Positions 18,513-29,496 of a stretch of 64,000 nt of DNA are shown in pieces. The translations under genes were made by a program, and so were the position numbers. Source of the stretch: Saccharomycodes ludwigii (taxonomy: Eukaryota > Ascomycota > Saccharomycetes > Saccharomycodales > Saccharomycodaceae); the NCBI RefSeq assembly GCF_020623625.1, contig NC_060201.1, forward strand, positions 496,001 to 560,000, given 5' to 3'. The notes below the pieces were generated by a model. That model was not told where the DNA came from. It was given only the letters and a program-made list of their open reading frames with translations, and did not search any database. Position 1 is the stretch's first letter, and every line of letters starts with the position of its first letter.

Positions 18513-19250
18513 CAGTTTACACCTATTCCACAATATATTTCATTTAAACTTGTTATTTGTGTTAATATTGAAAAAGAAAAAGTTTTTTTTTTTATCCAAC
18601 AAAAAGTTAGTTTTTAAGCTTTGTGCGCTTTGTTACCCGAACTGAGCGCAATAAGACCGGACAAACCTTTTTATTTTGTGTTGTACCGATGTTCCGTGGA
18701 CTAGCGTATTGGAATGCTTTGGCGGGGAGGGGGAGGGGGGGGGCTATGACCTTTTGGGAAATATTTGACTAACAAACAAAAACAAAAACAAAAAAAAATA
18801 AAAAAAAAAAAAAAGTTCTCTCTTGCTGATTAATTCATTTTTTGTGCTATTTGTTCGTTATTTTTTTTTATTTTTCAATTTTTCAAATCACTTTGTAAAT
18901 AACGCCGCAGAGCAAAAAAACATTGCTTTGATAATATCAAACTGCTAAAGTGATTTATACTAGTAAAAATAATTACAATTGCTGAACTTTTTATTTTATA
19001 TTTTTTTCTCTTTTTTTTTTCTTATGAATTTTGAACCTAAAGCGTTTTGCTTTTGCTTGGTTATTTTTTTTTTTTTTTAGACTCCCAACCTGCTCCGGCT
19101 TGGTTTGACTTGTATATCTATTTAGACTACATATATATATATATATATATATTCTTCCCTTTTTTCCTGTTGTTCTTAAAGATATATGCATATATACGTT
19201 AAATTCTGCTTCCTTCACTGTCACAGATATATGAAAACAATTATCAAACA
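18513..19250. promoter_or_regulatory. CDH1 upstream region with Reb1-type site
   Basis: TTACCCG (18633-18639) matches the Reb1 core. It lies in the loop of a short inverted repeat TGCGCT/AGCGCA (about 18624-18650). A GC-rich block with G-runs (18720-18745) stands out from the AT-rich surroundings. Poly-T and (TA)n tracts (19131-19151) follow. The block is 500-650 bp from the CDH1 start, so it could serve CDH1 or hide a small RNA; neither is shown. Confidence 0.4.
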
Positions 19251-20055
19251 ATGTCTAATCCGTTTTTAAGAAATCCCTTCATTAATAATACTCCTAAGTC
19301 ATCGCCAAATAAACCTGATGTTATCATCAATAGCAGATATAATAGTAGCAGCAATGATAATGATAACGCGAACAAGGATGTTTTAAATACACCAAGGGCC
19401 AATATAAATAGAAGAATTATTAATGATAGTGGTAATATTGCCAGCGCTAGTAATAATTCTCCCTTTTCTTCCCCAACAAAATCTCTGAGCAGCCCACGAA
19501 AAAGATTAAACATGAGTAATTTTGGTACCGACAATGATGATGACGACCATTATGGAACCAAAGCTTTAGGTCACAATTCCAACATATTGTCCTCGCCAGT
19601 TAAAAAAAGCAGGTCATTTACTGTAGATTACTCTTCCGGAAATGTGACTTATTTCACAGACAGATTTCTACCTAAAAGAACGGAAATTGATTTAAATTCT
19701 GCAATATCAATTGGAAGCCAAAGGGGCTTGGCAAATAGGAAGTTAGACGCAGATTCAGACAATCAAATTGAATATCAAAAAGAAAAACACGCAAATCATA
19801 TGTTTGATGTGATCTTAAAAAATGAGTTATTTGGCGATAAGTTAGACAAAAGTGCTGGCAGTTCCGCAGGTTCCACTATAGACATGATTAGCCTTGCTAG
19901 AAAAAGGAACACAATACTAAATACCACCAATTTAAACAGTACACCAACACATGGTGTAATGGGAAACAGCATGGACAATACTGAGGATTTAACTGGCATT
20001 AATAATGGTGGTGGTAATCGGGATGATGATAATGATAATGATAATGATAATGCTG

Positions 20056-20087
<32 letters not shown>

Positions 20088-21272
20088 TTGTTGTTAGCAA
20101 ATAGATTGTTGAATTCCCAAACCAGTAATAGGAAAAAACCAACATCAAGTCATACACAGGGGGCAAACCTATTAACATATACGGACTCCACAGCCAAGAG
20201 AAAAGATAGAAGAAAGTTGCTAAGTGACTCCTTTTTTGACACAAGTGACACCCCTGTTAGGCCGGACTCTAAGAGGTTGTTATTAACGCCCAATAGCAAA
20301 TACAGAGATATACCCAAAGTTCCATATCGTGTTTTGGATGCGCCCGGATTAGCAGATGATTTTTATTACGATTTGATAGACTGGAGTTGTACTGATCTTT
20401 TGGCAGTGGTTTTGGGTTCCTCCGTGTTTTTAACTGACAATAACACAAACGAAATTTTCCAACTTTGCACCAACGACGAAGCTCAATACACAAGTGTGAG
20501 TTGGGTGGATGCAGGTTCTCATTTAGCCGTTGGATTATCTAATGGTTTAGTAGAAATATACGATGTGGTTAAAAGAAGATGTATACGAACACTTTCAGGG
20601 CATGTTGACAGAGTTTCTTGTTTGACTTGGAATAACCATATTCTAACAACGGGAAGCAAAGATGCTAATATTTTCCATAGAGACGTTAGGATGGCCAATC
20701 CATTTTTTGAAACAATAAAAACACATAGTCAAGAAGTTTGTGGGCTTCGTTGGAATCCTGCAGAAAATAAGCTAGCTTCAGGGGGTAATGACAATGTTGT
20801 TTGTGTTTATGATGGAACGTGCAAAACCCCATTTATGAGAATAACTGAACACATGGCTGCAGTGAAGGCTATGGCCTGGTCTCCACACCAGCGAGGTGTT
20901 TTGGCAACTGGTGGTGGTACTGCCGATAAAAGGTTGAAAATTTGGAATGTCAACAGCTCCACCAAGTTAAAAGACTTTGACACTGGGTCTCAGATTTGTA
21001 ACATGATATGGTCCAAAAATACGGATGAGATTTTGACTACACATGGGTATTCCAATTTTCAACTAACTCTATGGGACTATCCAACAATGAATCCAATCGT
21101 TACCTTGAAGGGGCATAGCTTTAGAGTGTTGCATTTAACTTTATCTGCTGATGGTACCACTGTGGTTTCAGGTGCTGGGGACGAAACTTTGAGATATTGG
21201 AAATTGTTTGAAAAGGTGAAAAAGCCAACTATGGAAACAGGTCTACTGAGTTCGTTTAATAAGTTAAGATAG
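19251..21272 (+). CDS. CDH1: Cdh1/Hct1, APC/C activator
   Basis: 673 residues (566 in S. cerevisiae). Cdh1 recruits substrates to the anaphase-promoting complex in late mitosis and G1. The C-box DRFLPKR (137-143) contacts the APC/C. Several SP sites with basic residues (SSPTK, LSSPRKR, LSSPVKK) are likely Cdk sites that block binding. A seven-blade WD40 domain covers about 355-660 (for example HVDRVSCLTWNN, HSQEVCGLRWNP, GHSFRVLHLT). The protein ends LR, close to the IR tail. Low-complexity Asp/Asn tracts (about 258-282) lengthen the N-terminal part. The neighbour ERP gene is also the neighbour in S. cerevisiae (YGL002W-YGL003C), which favours Cdh1 over Cdc20 or Ama1. Confidence 0.92.
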
Positions 21273-21427
21273 CGGTAACGATAGTGTGAAACACCGCTTA
21301 TTTAATTTTATTTATTTGTTTAATATATACATAATATGTGTATCTTTAGGTCTATATAAAGTCGTTAAAATAAATAATGTAGGATTATGTTTTTTTTTGT
21401 TTTTACACTTTTTACCCCAATTTCATT

Positions 21428-23557
21428 CTAAAGGTCCAAAGTCCAATTAAAAAAGTCCTCTTCATAGATAAGCTGGTCTATAATATCAGACACTTTGTTG
21501 TTAGTATTGTTGTCGACATTATTTGCAACAAAAAGGTCCTCTTGCTTGCCATTGAGACGATATTCTGATGATAATGGCAATGGCCTTTCATTGCTGTCTC
21601 TGGTATTCCTTTTTTCCTGTTGCAGCTCCTTAACAGAAACAAATGGTTTAAAAAAATCGGGCACTGTATAATTTCCGTCTAAATATTCTTGTATGTGTTC
21701 TGAATTAGCTTCCCAAACTTTACCCTTGAGATATTTAACTAATATAAATTTATTTACATAATCCTCGGTCCATAAATGCAGCAGGTGGGTTTCTAATAAC
21801 ATGATAACCACATCCACTAACAAATATGGATAATAAGCTGCACAGGCCACGTTCGATGAAACTATGTTTAATACCTCAGTTGGAATAGATTGTAGCACAT
21901 GAGGACCTAAATTTAGAAAAGCATACTCGAAGCTATTCTTGCCTTTTTTCGCCCTATTGTTGTTATATAAGTCTTTGATAACAACAAATAAATACTGCAT
22001 AGGAGTCGAACCTAAAGTGTACCATAAAAAATTACTGAGCACATTGCTGTTATTGGAACTACTGGCAGCGCTTTTCTGCGTTTTTTGTAATCTAATACAA
22101 GTATGGAAGAGTAATAAAATCGAAATTTCTACAATGCCTGTATTGGTGTGGGCATTGTCACCTAAAATACTTTTTAGCCCGATCTCAGAGAATCTTTTGG
22201 TTATTTTTTTTTCCTTACTAAAATCGGTTGTATCACTGTTAAGAGACCCTTCTTTGTGTTGTTCATCCCTAGAAATAAACGTATCATTTGAATTTTCCTT
22301 ATCTGATAGAATTAGCAGTTTCATATATCTTAAGTGTACCCTATACAAAAAAATATAAAGGGTGCTTGAAAAATATCTTCCATAAATTGAATTGTTCTTA
22401 CAAATGGAGTCGCATAGTTTGTTTATTTCGCCATACAGATTTACAATATCGTCCATTGATATTGTGTTGCTATCATTAATATCCATAATAAGCCTGAATT
22501 TTTCATTAATTATAAATCTTCCAACAGTAAAAGCCATGTAATAATGTTTTTTATCCAAAATATCTAAAGAGGGCAACTCAACTTCGTCGTAAAAATAATT
22601 CGGGCTTAAGAATGGCATACCATTAACTACCGAGGAAGACCCTTCCATATAAAGTATAAAATGCCAAAGCATGGTTTGCAATCTTCCCGGCGATTTATTT
22701 ATTCCCAACTGTTGCGCCTGCCTAATGAAAAAGGCGGATTTATCGCAACAGTGTCTCATATTGGGATCCATGACAAATGAGATGATAACCATGGATTGCA
22801 ATATACCTAACCGTGGTGTTCCATATTCCAAGGAACCACTGATATCCAATAATGATCGGTATGCATTGTAGTATTGATTAAAGAGATCCTCTGTGGATTT
22901 TTTAGTGGTATTGGTTATTCTATTTGTGTAAGAAGTGGTAAATAGTATAGTAAAAATTAGTATCAAGTCAGAAATATCTATTTTTGAATTATTGGCAGAC
23001 ATGCTGGCACAGCTGTTTTTAACTAGTCTTGTTATGATATTTTGGTCCAAAATGGGGATAATCGGATGGATATTGTTGAAAAATGTGTTAGTTGAACCAG
23101 TTAATTCATTTTCTGACTTGGGTATTAAATCTATTATCTTGCTAATATCAAGTCGATCCCAATTATTAACAAAATTTAACAGTTGAGACCCATTGGTATT
23201 ACTATCGGTAGTAACACTATTGGTTAGCAATAATTCTTGCTTAACAGATTCGGTGAAAAATGGGGCCAATGTTTTAGATTTGAAAACTGTTGGTTCATAA
23301 TTAGTTAGAGTAATATTCGCTCGTGGATTTTTACTGACTTTGTGATTCTTTGAATTAGTAAGGGTAAAAGTTTTATCTATTTTTTTGCTATTATTCGATT
23401 CAGGTCGTTCAAGTCCGTAAAGGCATTGGTCAAGATTATATTTTACACAATTGGAACATTTGGGAGTTTGACGATCACACTTAACTTTATGTTGATAACA
23501 GTAAACGCAACTAGTTATTTTCCGTTTTCTTTTAATGCCCTTTTTCCCTATTACCAT
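21428..23557 (-). CDS. Zn2Cys6 fungal transcription factor
   Basis: 709 residues from the ATG at 23557. The frame stays open further upstream but without an ATG and through a poly-Lys stretch, so that part is left out. Near the N terminus lies a binuclear zinc cluster C-x2-C-x6-C-x6-C-x2-C-x7-C (residues 17-45), preceded by a basic stretch (KKGIKRKRK). The middle matches the fungal-specific transcription factor domain (FFNNIHPIIPILD; LGILQSMVIISFV; AQQLGINKSP; LWHFILYMEG). The C terminus is acidic and aromatic (EEDFFNWTLDL), a plausible activation tail. It is convergent with CDH1 and divergent from TRP5. The specific orthologue was not recognised. Confidence 0.85.
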   Translation of the reverse strand: MVIGKKGIKRKRKITSCVYCYQHKVKCDRQTPKCSNCVKYNLDQCLYGLERPESNNSKKIDKTFTLTNSKNHKVSKNPRANITLTNYEPTVFKSKTLAPFFTESVKQELLLTNSVTTDSNTNGSQLLNFVNNWDRLDISKIIDLIPKSENELTGSTNTFFNNIHPIIPILDQNIITRLVKNSCASMSANNSKIDISDLILIFTILFTTSYTNRITNTTKKSTEDLFNQYYNAYRSLLDISGSLEYGTPRLGILQSMVIISFVMDPNMRHCCDKSAFFIRQAQQLGINKSPGRLQTMLWHFILYMEGSSSVVNGMPFLSPNYFYDEVELPSLDILDKKHYYMAFTVGRFIINEKFRLIMDINDSNTISMDDIVNLYGEINKLCDSICKNNSIYGRYFSSTLYIFLYRVHLRYMKLLILSDKENSNDTFISRDEQHKEGSLNSDTTDFSKEKKITKRFSEIGLKSILGDNAHTNTGIVEISILLLFHTCIRLQKTQKSAASSSNNSNVLSNFLWYTLGSTPMQYLFVVIKDLYNNNRAKKGKNSFEYAFLNLGPHVLQSIPTEVLNIVSSNVACAAYYPYLLVDVVIMLLETHLLHLWTEDYVNKFILVKYLKGKVWEANSEHIQEYLDGNYTVPDFFKPFVSVKELQQEKRNTRDSNERPLPLSSEYRLNGKQEDLFVANNVDNNTNNKVSDIIDQLIYEEDFFNWTLDL

Positions 23558-24017
23558 AGTCAATATTTGTGCTATGAGTACTAGCTCTAATTTTTTTTTT
23601 TTTTTTTTTTTTTCCTTCGAAATTAGATAACGAGAGGGAGGTTTCTTTATAAAGGAAGAAGAAGAAAGTTTCGGGATTGTTAGGATCCAAATGCGTTTAA
23701 AATAGCCGTTTATGGTCACTTTACACGAGTGTTTTGTTATATATTGTAAAATAGCTTTGTAATAATGATATGAGTCATTTTTGTATGTTGATTCGAAATA
23801 AGTAAAGTTTTTTCTTCTTCTTTGTGCAGATTTTGAAAAAAAGATAAAAAAAAAAAAAAAAAAAAACTTTATTTATTCATATATACATAACTTACATCCC
23901 TTCTCTTTTTTTTTTTTTTTTTTAACATCTTTTGTTAGCTCCACTTGTATAAAAGAAAAGCTAAAAAGAACAAGCAATTAAGCAAGCAATTAATAAGAAA
24001 CAAAAAAAAAAAAAAAA
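23558..24017. promoter_or_regulatory. Divergent promoter, regulator and TRP5
   Basis: 460-bp gap. It contains a perfect Gcn4 site (23770-23778), a T-run next to the regulator start (23589-23612), and A- and T-runs (23848-23866, 23907-23923) before TRP5. A pure A-run leads directly into the TRP5 ATG. Confidence 0.65.
23770..23778. promoter_or_regulatory. Gcn4 binding site
   Basis: ATGAGTCAT is the perfect palindromic Gcn4 consensus, 240 bp upstream of the TRP5 ATG. Gcn4 induces amino-acid synthesis genes on starvation, and TRP5 is a known target in S. cerevisiae. Function here is inference. Confidence 0.75.
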
Positions 24018-26156
24018 ATGTCAAAGTTACTAAAATATACATTCGACCAGGCAAAAAAAGAAAATAGAAGTGCCTTACTCACGTTTATGACAGCTGGATA
24101 TCCTACTGTCGATGATACACTTCCAATTATGAAAGCCTTCCAAGACGGTGGCGTTGATATTATTGAATTGGGACTACCATTTAGTGATCCCATTGCCGAT
24201 GGTCCAGTTATCCAAATGGCAGACACTACCTCTTTAAATAATAATGTCACCATTGCTGATACTTTGAAGTTTTTACGTGACTCCAGAAAGGAAGGTGTCA
24301 CTGTTCCAGTTATTTTAATGGGCTATTATAACCCACTTTTGAACTATGGTGAAGAAAAATTCGTAAAGGATGCTGCTGAAGCAGGTGCCAGTGGTTTTAT
24401 TATTGTTGATTTACCACCAGAAGAGGCTATTAAATTCAGACAATATTGTGTTAAGTATGGTTTAAGTTTAATCCCCTTGGTGGCTCCTAGTACTACTGAT
24501 AGCAGATTAAAAGTGTTGGCCGGTGAATTAGCTGACTCCTTTATATATGTTGTTTCCAGAATGGGCACCACTGGGGTTCAAGACAAGAGCGTTGCTACCA
24601 ACCATTTGAATGAATTGTGTTCTCGAGTTAGAAAATATGCTGGCCCAGATATTCCAATTGCTGTTGGTTTCGGTGTTTCTACTAGAGAACATTTCGTAAA
24701 TGTCGGTAAGTCTGCTGATGGTGTAGTGATTGGTTCCAAGATTGTTTCCTTGGTTGCTGAGAAAAAAACCACTGAAGAGAGGTATAATGCTGTCAAAAGT
24801 TATGTTGAAGAAATATTAAACAACAAGAAGCACAAAATTTTAACGCCACAAGAATTTGAAGAATGGAAACAAAATTCAATTAAGGAGGCTGCTAACAACC
24901 AGGCCAAGCCAATTGACTTCCAAGAGGAACACAAACATTCTAGTACCTTTGGTGAATTTGGTGGTCAATATGTTCCAGAAGCATTACATGCTTGTTTAAG
25001 AGAACTGGAAGAAGCTTTTGAAAGTGCTATTGCTGATCCAAAATTCTGGGAAGAGTTTAGGAGTTTGTATCCATACATGGGTCGTCCATCCTCCTTGCAT
25101 AAGGCGGAAAGACTAACTGATTATTGTGGTGGTGCTAACATTTGGTTAAAAAGAGAAGATTTAAATCATACTGGTTCTCACAAAATCAACAACGCTTTGG
25201 CTCAAATTCTAATCGCTAAAAGGTTGGGGAAAACACAAATTATTGCAGAAACTGGTGCCGGCCAACATGGTGTTGCCACCGCTACTGCTTGCGCCAAATT
25301 TGGTTTATCGTGTACTGTCTTCATGGGAGCTGAAGATGTTCGTCGTCAAGCTTTAAATGTTTTCAGAATGAGGATTTTAGGTGCCAATGTCGTTGCAGTC
25401 ACTAACGGTACAAAGACTTTAAGGGATGCCACGTCAGAAGCCTTCCGTTACTGGGTTTCCCACTTGAAAACCACACATTATGTTGTCGGATCTGCTATTG
25501 GCCCACATCCATACCCAACCTTGGTCCGTACTTTCCAAAGTGTTATCGGTCAAGAAACTAAAGAGCAGTTCAAAGAATTAAACAATGGCAAACTACCGGA
25601 TGCAGTTGTTGCCTGTGTCGGTGGTGGTTCCAACAGTACCGGTATGTTTTCTCCATTTGAAAAAGACACTGGGGTCAAAATGTTGGGTGTTGAAGCCGGT
25701 GGTGATGGTTTAGACACAGCCTACCATTCTGCCACTTTAACTGCTGGAAGACCAGGTGTTTTTCATGGTGTCAAGACTTATGTTTTGCAAGACAATGATG
25801 GACAAATTCACGATACTCATAGTGTTTCTGCTGGTTTAGATTATCCAGGTGTTGGACCAGAACTAGCTTATTGGAAAGCTTCTGGGCGTGCTCAGTTCAT
25901 TGCTGCTACTGACGCTCAGGCTTTGGAAGGTTTCCGTTTATTGTCTCAATTGGAAGGTATTATTCCAGCTTTAGAATCATCCCATGCCATTTACGGTGGT
26001 GTTCAGTTGGCAAAAACTATGTCCAAAGATCAGCATATAGTCATCAATGTTTCTGGAAGAGGTGACAAAGATGTACAAAGTGTTGCTGAGGTTTTGCCAA
26101 AATTAGGTCCAAAGATTGGTTGGGATTTAAGATTTGAAGAAGATCCAAGTGCTTGA
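24018..26156 (+). CDS. TRP5: Tryptophan synthase, fused alpha-beta
   Basis: 712 residues (707 in S. cerevisiae). It makes tryptophan from indole-3-glycerol phosphate and serine. The alpha part (1 to about 265) has FMTAGYP and the catalytic acids Glu50 ([11 protein letters not shown]) and Asp61 (ADGP). After a linker, the beta part (about 300-712) has the PLP lysine Lys389 in HTGSHKINN, the Glu in ETGAGQHG and the phosphate loop GGGSNSTG. Codon choice is biased to preferred yeast codons, suggesting strong expression. A Gcn4 site lies upstream. In S. cerevisiae TRP5 (YGL026C) neighbours CWH41; here RRN6 lies between. Confidence 0.98.
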   Translation: MSKLLKYTFDQAKKENRSALLTFMTAGYPTVDDTLPIMKAFQDGGVDIIELGLPFSDPIADGPVIQMADTTSLNNNVTIADTLKFLRDSRKEGVTVPVILMGYYNPLLNYGEEKFVKDAAEAGASGFIIVDLPPEEAIKFRQYCVKYGLSLIPLVAPSTTDSRLKVLAGELADSFIYVVSRMGTTGVQDKSVATNHLNELCSRVRKYAGPDIPIAVGFGVSTREHFVNVGKSADGVVIGSKIVSLVAEKKTTEERYNAVKSYVEEILNNKKHKILTPQEFEEWKQNSIKEAANNQAKPIDFQEEHKHSSTFGEFGGQYVPEALHACLRELEEAFESAIADPKFWEEFRSLYPYMGRPSSLHKAERLTDYCGGANIWLKREDLNHTGSHKINNALAQILIAKRLGKTQIIAETGAGQHGVATATACAKFGLSCTVFMGAEDVRRQALNVFRMRILGANVVAVTNGTKTLRDATSEAFRYWVSHLKTTHYVVGSAIGPHPYPTLVRTFQSVIGQETKEQFKELNNGKLPDAVVACVGGGSNSTGMFSPFEKDTGVKMLGVEAGGDGLDTAYHSATLTAGRPGVFHGVKTYVLQDNDGQIHDTHSVSAGLDYPGVGPELAYWKASGRAQFIAATDAQALEGFRLLSQLEGIIPALESSHAIYGGVQLAKTMSKDQHIVINVSGRGDKDVQSVAEVLPKLGPKIGWDLRFEEDPSA

Positions 26157-26318
26157 AAGGTGTGTATCTATATATTTATGTGTATTTAATAAATGTAACT
26201 GACATGTATTTGTTTATTTATATATATTAGGCAACTTAATTTTTATTTTTTTTTTTTTAAAAAGGGTTTTTCTTTGTAGTGAGTTTTTGCAAACAATATT
26301 AGTATATACGATTGTTTC

Positions 26319-26349
<31 letters not shown>

Positions 26350-26573
26350 GTAAAAAATACATCATGCAACAAAACATTCTACCTAACTAAAAGCATGTTT
26401 TTTTTTAACTCTTCACTTAATATTTCTTTCTACATTTAACTGTTTAAACACATACTGGAATCGAATATAAGCATATATGTCTATATCCACATTTTAATTT
26501 CAATTTTTTTTTTCCTTTTTTTTTTTTTTTTTTTCTTTCTTCTTCCGGTTGTTCTAAATTCTGAATTTGATAA
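26157..26573. other. Intergenic spacer TRP5-RRN6
   Basis: TRP5 terminator side and RRN6 promoter in 417 bp. It has T-runs at about 26246-26258, 26320-26343 and 26505-26534 (interrupted). No gene is recognised. Confidence 0.5.
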
Positions 26574-29078
26574 ATGCCTCGCAACGCAATAAAACAAGAA
26601 GCTGAGTTTCCTCATTATTTAGGAAGGGGTGTGCAGTTGGATATAGGAAGCAACATATCAAATGTTTACAAATTGAAAAGCTTAGAATCCCTTCTCAAGG
26701 ACAATAACACCACCAATAGCAACAGTAGTAATGTAAAAGAGAGCTGGAAAATTAGTAATGGCTCATTTATATCGCCGAGCAGCAAAAAACCAAGAATTAA
26801 AACATTGGTCCCTGAAATTTATTTAAATCTTTCTAAGGATGATCGTATAAGTACTGATGAACAAAGTGAAGATATTGTTGATTATGAAAGTGACCAAAAA
26901 CTTGACTCGACATTTTCATTTATGTACACCTGGGATGGCGATTCAACAAGGGGTAAAGTTCATTCAAAGGTCCCAAATGTTAAGAGGAAGATGATGACGT
27001 TTGATGGTTCCCCAGAGAAAACGACAGCGTATGCTGAATATAATCCATTACTTCATGATCCACATCTGAGGTCAGAAATATTAGAAGCGGAAAAATCTGT
27101 GCCAGAGTTCAACTTGGAACTTGATAGCAATTATTTCACAAGGGGATATATACAGACAACGAGTGATTTGCGTTTGTCTAGAAATCCAAGAGAGCTAGTA
27201 TGTTATAGATCGACGCAGAATACCTCAGGCTTGGTAATAAAAGAGTTGGCATCTGGTTTGGAAAATAGGGTGTTTTTCAGTTCTGATATAAAGAAAATTG
27301 CAATAGCACCCATATGCAAGATAACCATGAGCTACTCCGATATAATAACAGTTGTTTTGGAGACAGGTATCGTTTTGTTTTTAAGAATAGTTAAAATAGC
27401 CAAGGGCTTTTTAGATGTGATCCAATCCGTGCCTTTGCTACCGGTGGCTTTTCAAGACAATCCATTCGTGGATGTTTCATTTAATCCGTGGGATAAGACA
27501 CAATTTGCGCTTGTAGATTCTATAGGCAATTGGGTATGTGGGAAAATAAAGACAACGCCAAGCAACGAATTGCTAGTGCATCTATCAAACAACAACCTCG
27601 GTACTATCTTTGATCCTGAAGAACTTGATTATACATGGAGAAGAATATTATGGGGTGGTAACTTTAATTCTTTATTAGTTATGGATAGATCAAAGATTGT
27701 TTCTGTTCAGATGGACGAAGGTAGTGAAAAGCATATTTCCCAGAACAAAACTTGGTCAAGAATATTGGATATTTTTAGAATCAGTGATGAATGGACGGTA
27801 TGTTTAACAACGAGGGAGGTGATCATATTAAAAACAGGTAATTCTTCACATGCCATTAGTAGAGAAATTTCTTGGAAACACTATTTCACTAATACAGACG
27901 ATGGAAGAGTCTCTGCTATTTTACTAGAAACCGGTGCTTTGGCCGTTGTGATTTATTCAAAAAATACACACTTAGTTAATATTTTAACCTTCGAGTTTGA
28001 TAGAGACACATCGGAAATAATTTTGAAGAATAAACCTTCGGTTTTAATTGTTAAGGGGGGAATAGAATACCTTGAATTAACTGCAGTAAAGACCGATGAA
28101 TCAGATAACAAAATAAGTGTTTTGTTTAGACTAGATGAATGTATTTTAGATTTGAAATTTGATTTGGATGATAATGAAAGTGGTGTTTCGTTTGTGAGTG
28201 GCATATGTATTAAGGATATAACCGGTTTTAAGCTTACAAGCCATGAAAAGAAACTTTTTTGTGATAAAAAGCTTGTTGAATTATTCCATACAATAAAAGA
28301 GGATGTTTTAAGGGAAAATAGAATTGTTTGTAATGATGTAGATACTTTAGAGTCCTATGGCTTTAGACTTTCCAAAGAATTGGACACTTTGATTGATAGT
28401 ATAAAATCAATTGGTGAATTGGCAAATATTTCATCTGCTATAGAGGATCCGGCTGAATTTGAATCCTTTTTAGGGCAACTAATCGAACATTATTCTACAG
28501 CATATTTATTCACAAGCCCACTTCTTTCGTTTAATATATTTTGCAAGGAAGACATATCAAGCTTTTCCAGTTTCTTTTACAAATTGGCGCAATGCATGGA
28601 AACTATTTTACCCAACGAATCTGCCTGTGATATTAATCATATGCTCAGAGACATGGTTTTGGAATCGTGTGCTATTTACAAAGAAAATTTCTTAAAGAAA
28701 ATGATACAAAACGATGTTGTTAAACTTAGCGACACATATGCTGGAGTGTTAAATTTGTGGGATACTGATCGTTATGATGATAATAATAATAATAATAATA
28801 CTAATAATACACAGAATTCTGAGACTGACGATGTTAGTGATATTAAACAAAATATTGCATCTAGTTTGACAACGCCATTTATTACAATATCATCCCAGCC
28901 ACCTTTGGTCAAATCTTCCCAGATAAAATCAAGCTCAAAAAAAAGAAAAGCCACGCAAAACTCCCAATCTACTTTGCCCAACATAATGGCACCTGCATTT
29001 TCACTTTCATCATCACAGCAATCAACGACAACTGCTGCTAAGAAGAAAAAGAAGAAACTGAAAAAAGGGTTTTTTTAA
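26574..29078 (+). CDS. RRN6: Rrn6, RNA polymerase I core factor subunit
   Basis: 834 residues (894 in S. cerevisiae). Rrn6, with Rrn7 and Rrn11, forms the core factor that loads Pol I on rDNA promoters (TAF1C in animals). The best signature is FVDVSFNPWDKTQFALVDS followed by GNWVCGK (about 299-325), a motif typical of the Rrn6 propeller. WD-like strands surround it (ITVVLETGIVLFLRIVK; RRILWGGNFNSLLVMDRS). The C terminus is Ser/Gln-rich and ends in a lysine tail KKKKKLKKGFF, which could serve as a nuclear or nucleolar signal. An Asn tract (about 740-748) is encoded by AAT repeats. The call rests on these motifs and length. Confidence 0.8.
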   Translation: MPRNAIKQEAEFPHYLGRGVQLDIGSNISNVYKLKSLESLLKDNNTTNSNSSNVKESWKISNGSFISPSSKKPRIKTLVPEIYLNLSKDDRISTDEQSEDIVDYESDQKLDSTFSFMYTWDGDSTRGKVHSKVPNVKRKMMTFDGSPEKTTAYAEYNPLLHDPHLRSEILEAEKSVPEFNLELDSNYFTRGYIQTTSDLRLSRNPRELVCYRSTQNTSGLVIKELASGLENRVFFSSDIKKIAIAPICKITMSYSDIITVVLETGIVLFLRIVKIAKGFLDVIQSVPLLPVAFQDNPFVDVSFNPWDKTQFALVDSIGNWVCGKIKTTPSNELLVHLSNNNLGTIFDPEELDYTWRRILWGGNFNSLLVMDRSKIVSVQMDEGSEKHISQNKTWSRILDIFRISDEWTVCLTTREVIILKTGNSSHAISREISWKHYFTNTDDGRVSAILLETGALAVVIYSKNTHLVNILTFEFDRDTSEIILKNKPSVLIVKGGIEYLELTAVKTDESDNKISVLFRLDECILDLKFDLDDNESGVSFVSGICIKDITGFKLTSHEKKLFCDKKLVELFHTIKEDVLRENRIVCNDVDTLESYGFRLSKELDTLIDSIKSIGELANISSAIEDPAEFESFLGQLIEHYSTAYLFTSPLLSFNIFCKEDISSFSSFFYKLAQCMETILPNESACDINHMLRDMVLESCAIYKENFLKKMIQNDVVKLSDTYAGVLNLWDTDRYDDNNNNNNTNNTQNSETDDVSDIKQNIASSLTTPFITISSQPPLVKSSQIKSSSKKRKATQNSQSTLPNIMAPAFSLSSSQQSTTTAAKKKKKKLKKGFF

Positions 29079-29285
29079 AGCATTGTGCTGTTTTATAATT
29101 TACCGTTATTATTTAAAAGAAAAAGCTTATTTAGCTAATGATATAATTGTAATTCTAGACTTTTATTTTTTTTTTTTTTTTTTTTCTATTTTTTTCATAC
29201 TTAATTTTTGTTTTAAAAATATATGCATTATATGTTGCTTGAGTGATTTGTTTAGGGAAAAAAAAAAAAAATGGAAAAAAATGGG

Positions 29286-29316
<31 letters not shown>

Positions 29317-29496
29317 TTTGTACAATGTGCTACTGTTTTTCACACAATTATTCTAGTCACTTATATATTTATTTATTCTTCCTTTTATCTTTTCAAGGTT
29401 TGTACTTGATTCCATTGATAAATAAACAGCCTTTAAAATTATAATTAAAAAAAATTATATATCACGAAGAAGAAGAAGAATACGTTTTGAGGGAAA
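29079..29496. other. Intergenic spacer RRN6-CWH41 with long homopolymers
   Basis: 418 bp with a T-run of about 23 (29163-29185), A-runs (29259-29271, 29285-29313 nearly pure) and a GAAGAA repeat (29465-29480) in the CWH41 leader. No gene is seen; frames of Lys or Phe repeats here are artefacts of the runs. Confidence 0.6.

Noticed and set aside
19999-20244. His/Tyr repeat ORF antisense to CDH1
   Set aside because: Shadow of the Asp/Asn-coding GAT repeat in CDH1.
23558-23719. Longer N terminus for the Zn2Cys6 factor
   Set aside because: No ATG in the extension and it runs through poly-Lys from a homopolymer; the zinc cluster close to the ATG at 23557 is the usual layout.
29083-29409. Lys/Phe-rich small ORFs in the RRN6-CWH41 gap
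   Set aside because: Composed almost only of homopolymer translation; no conserved feature.
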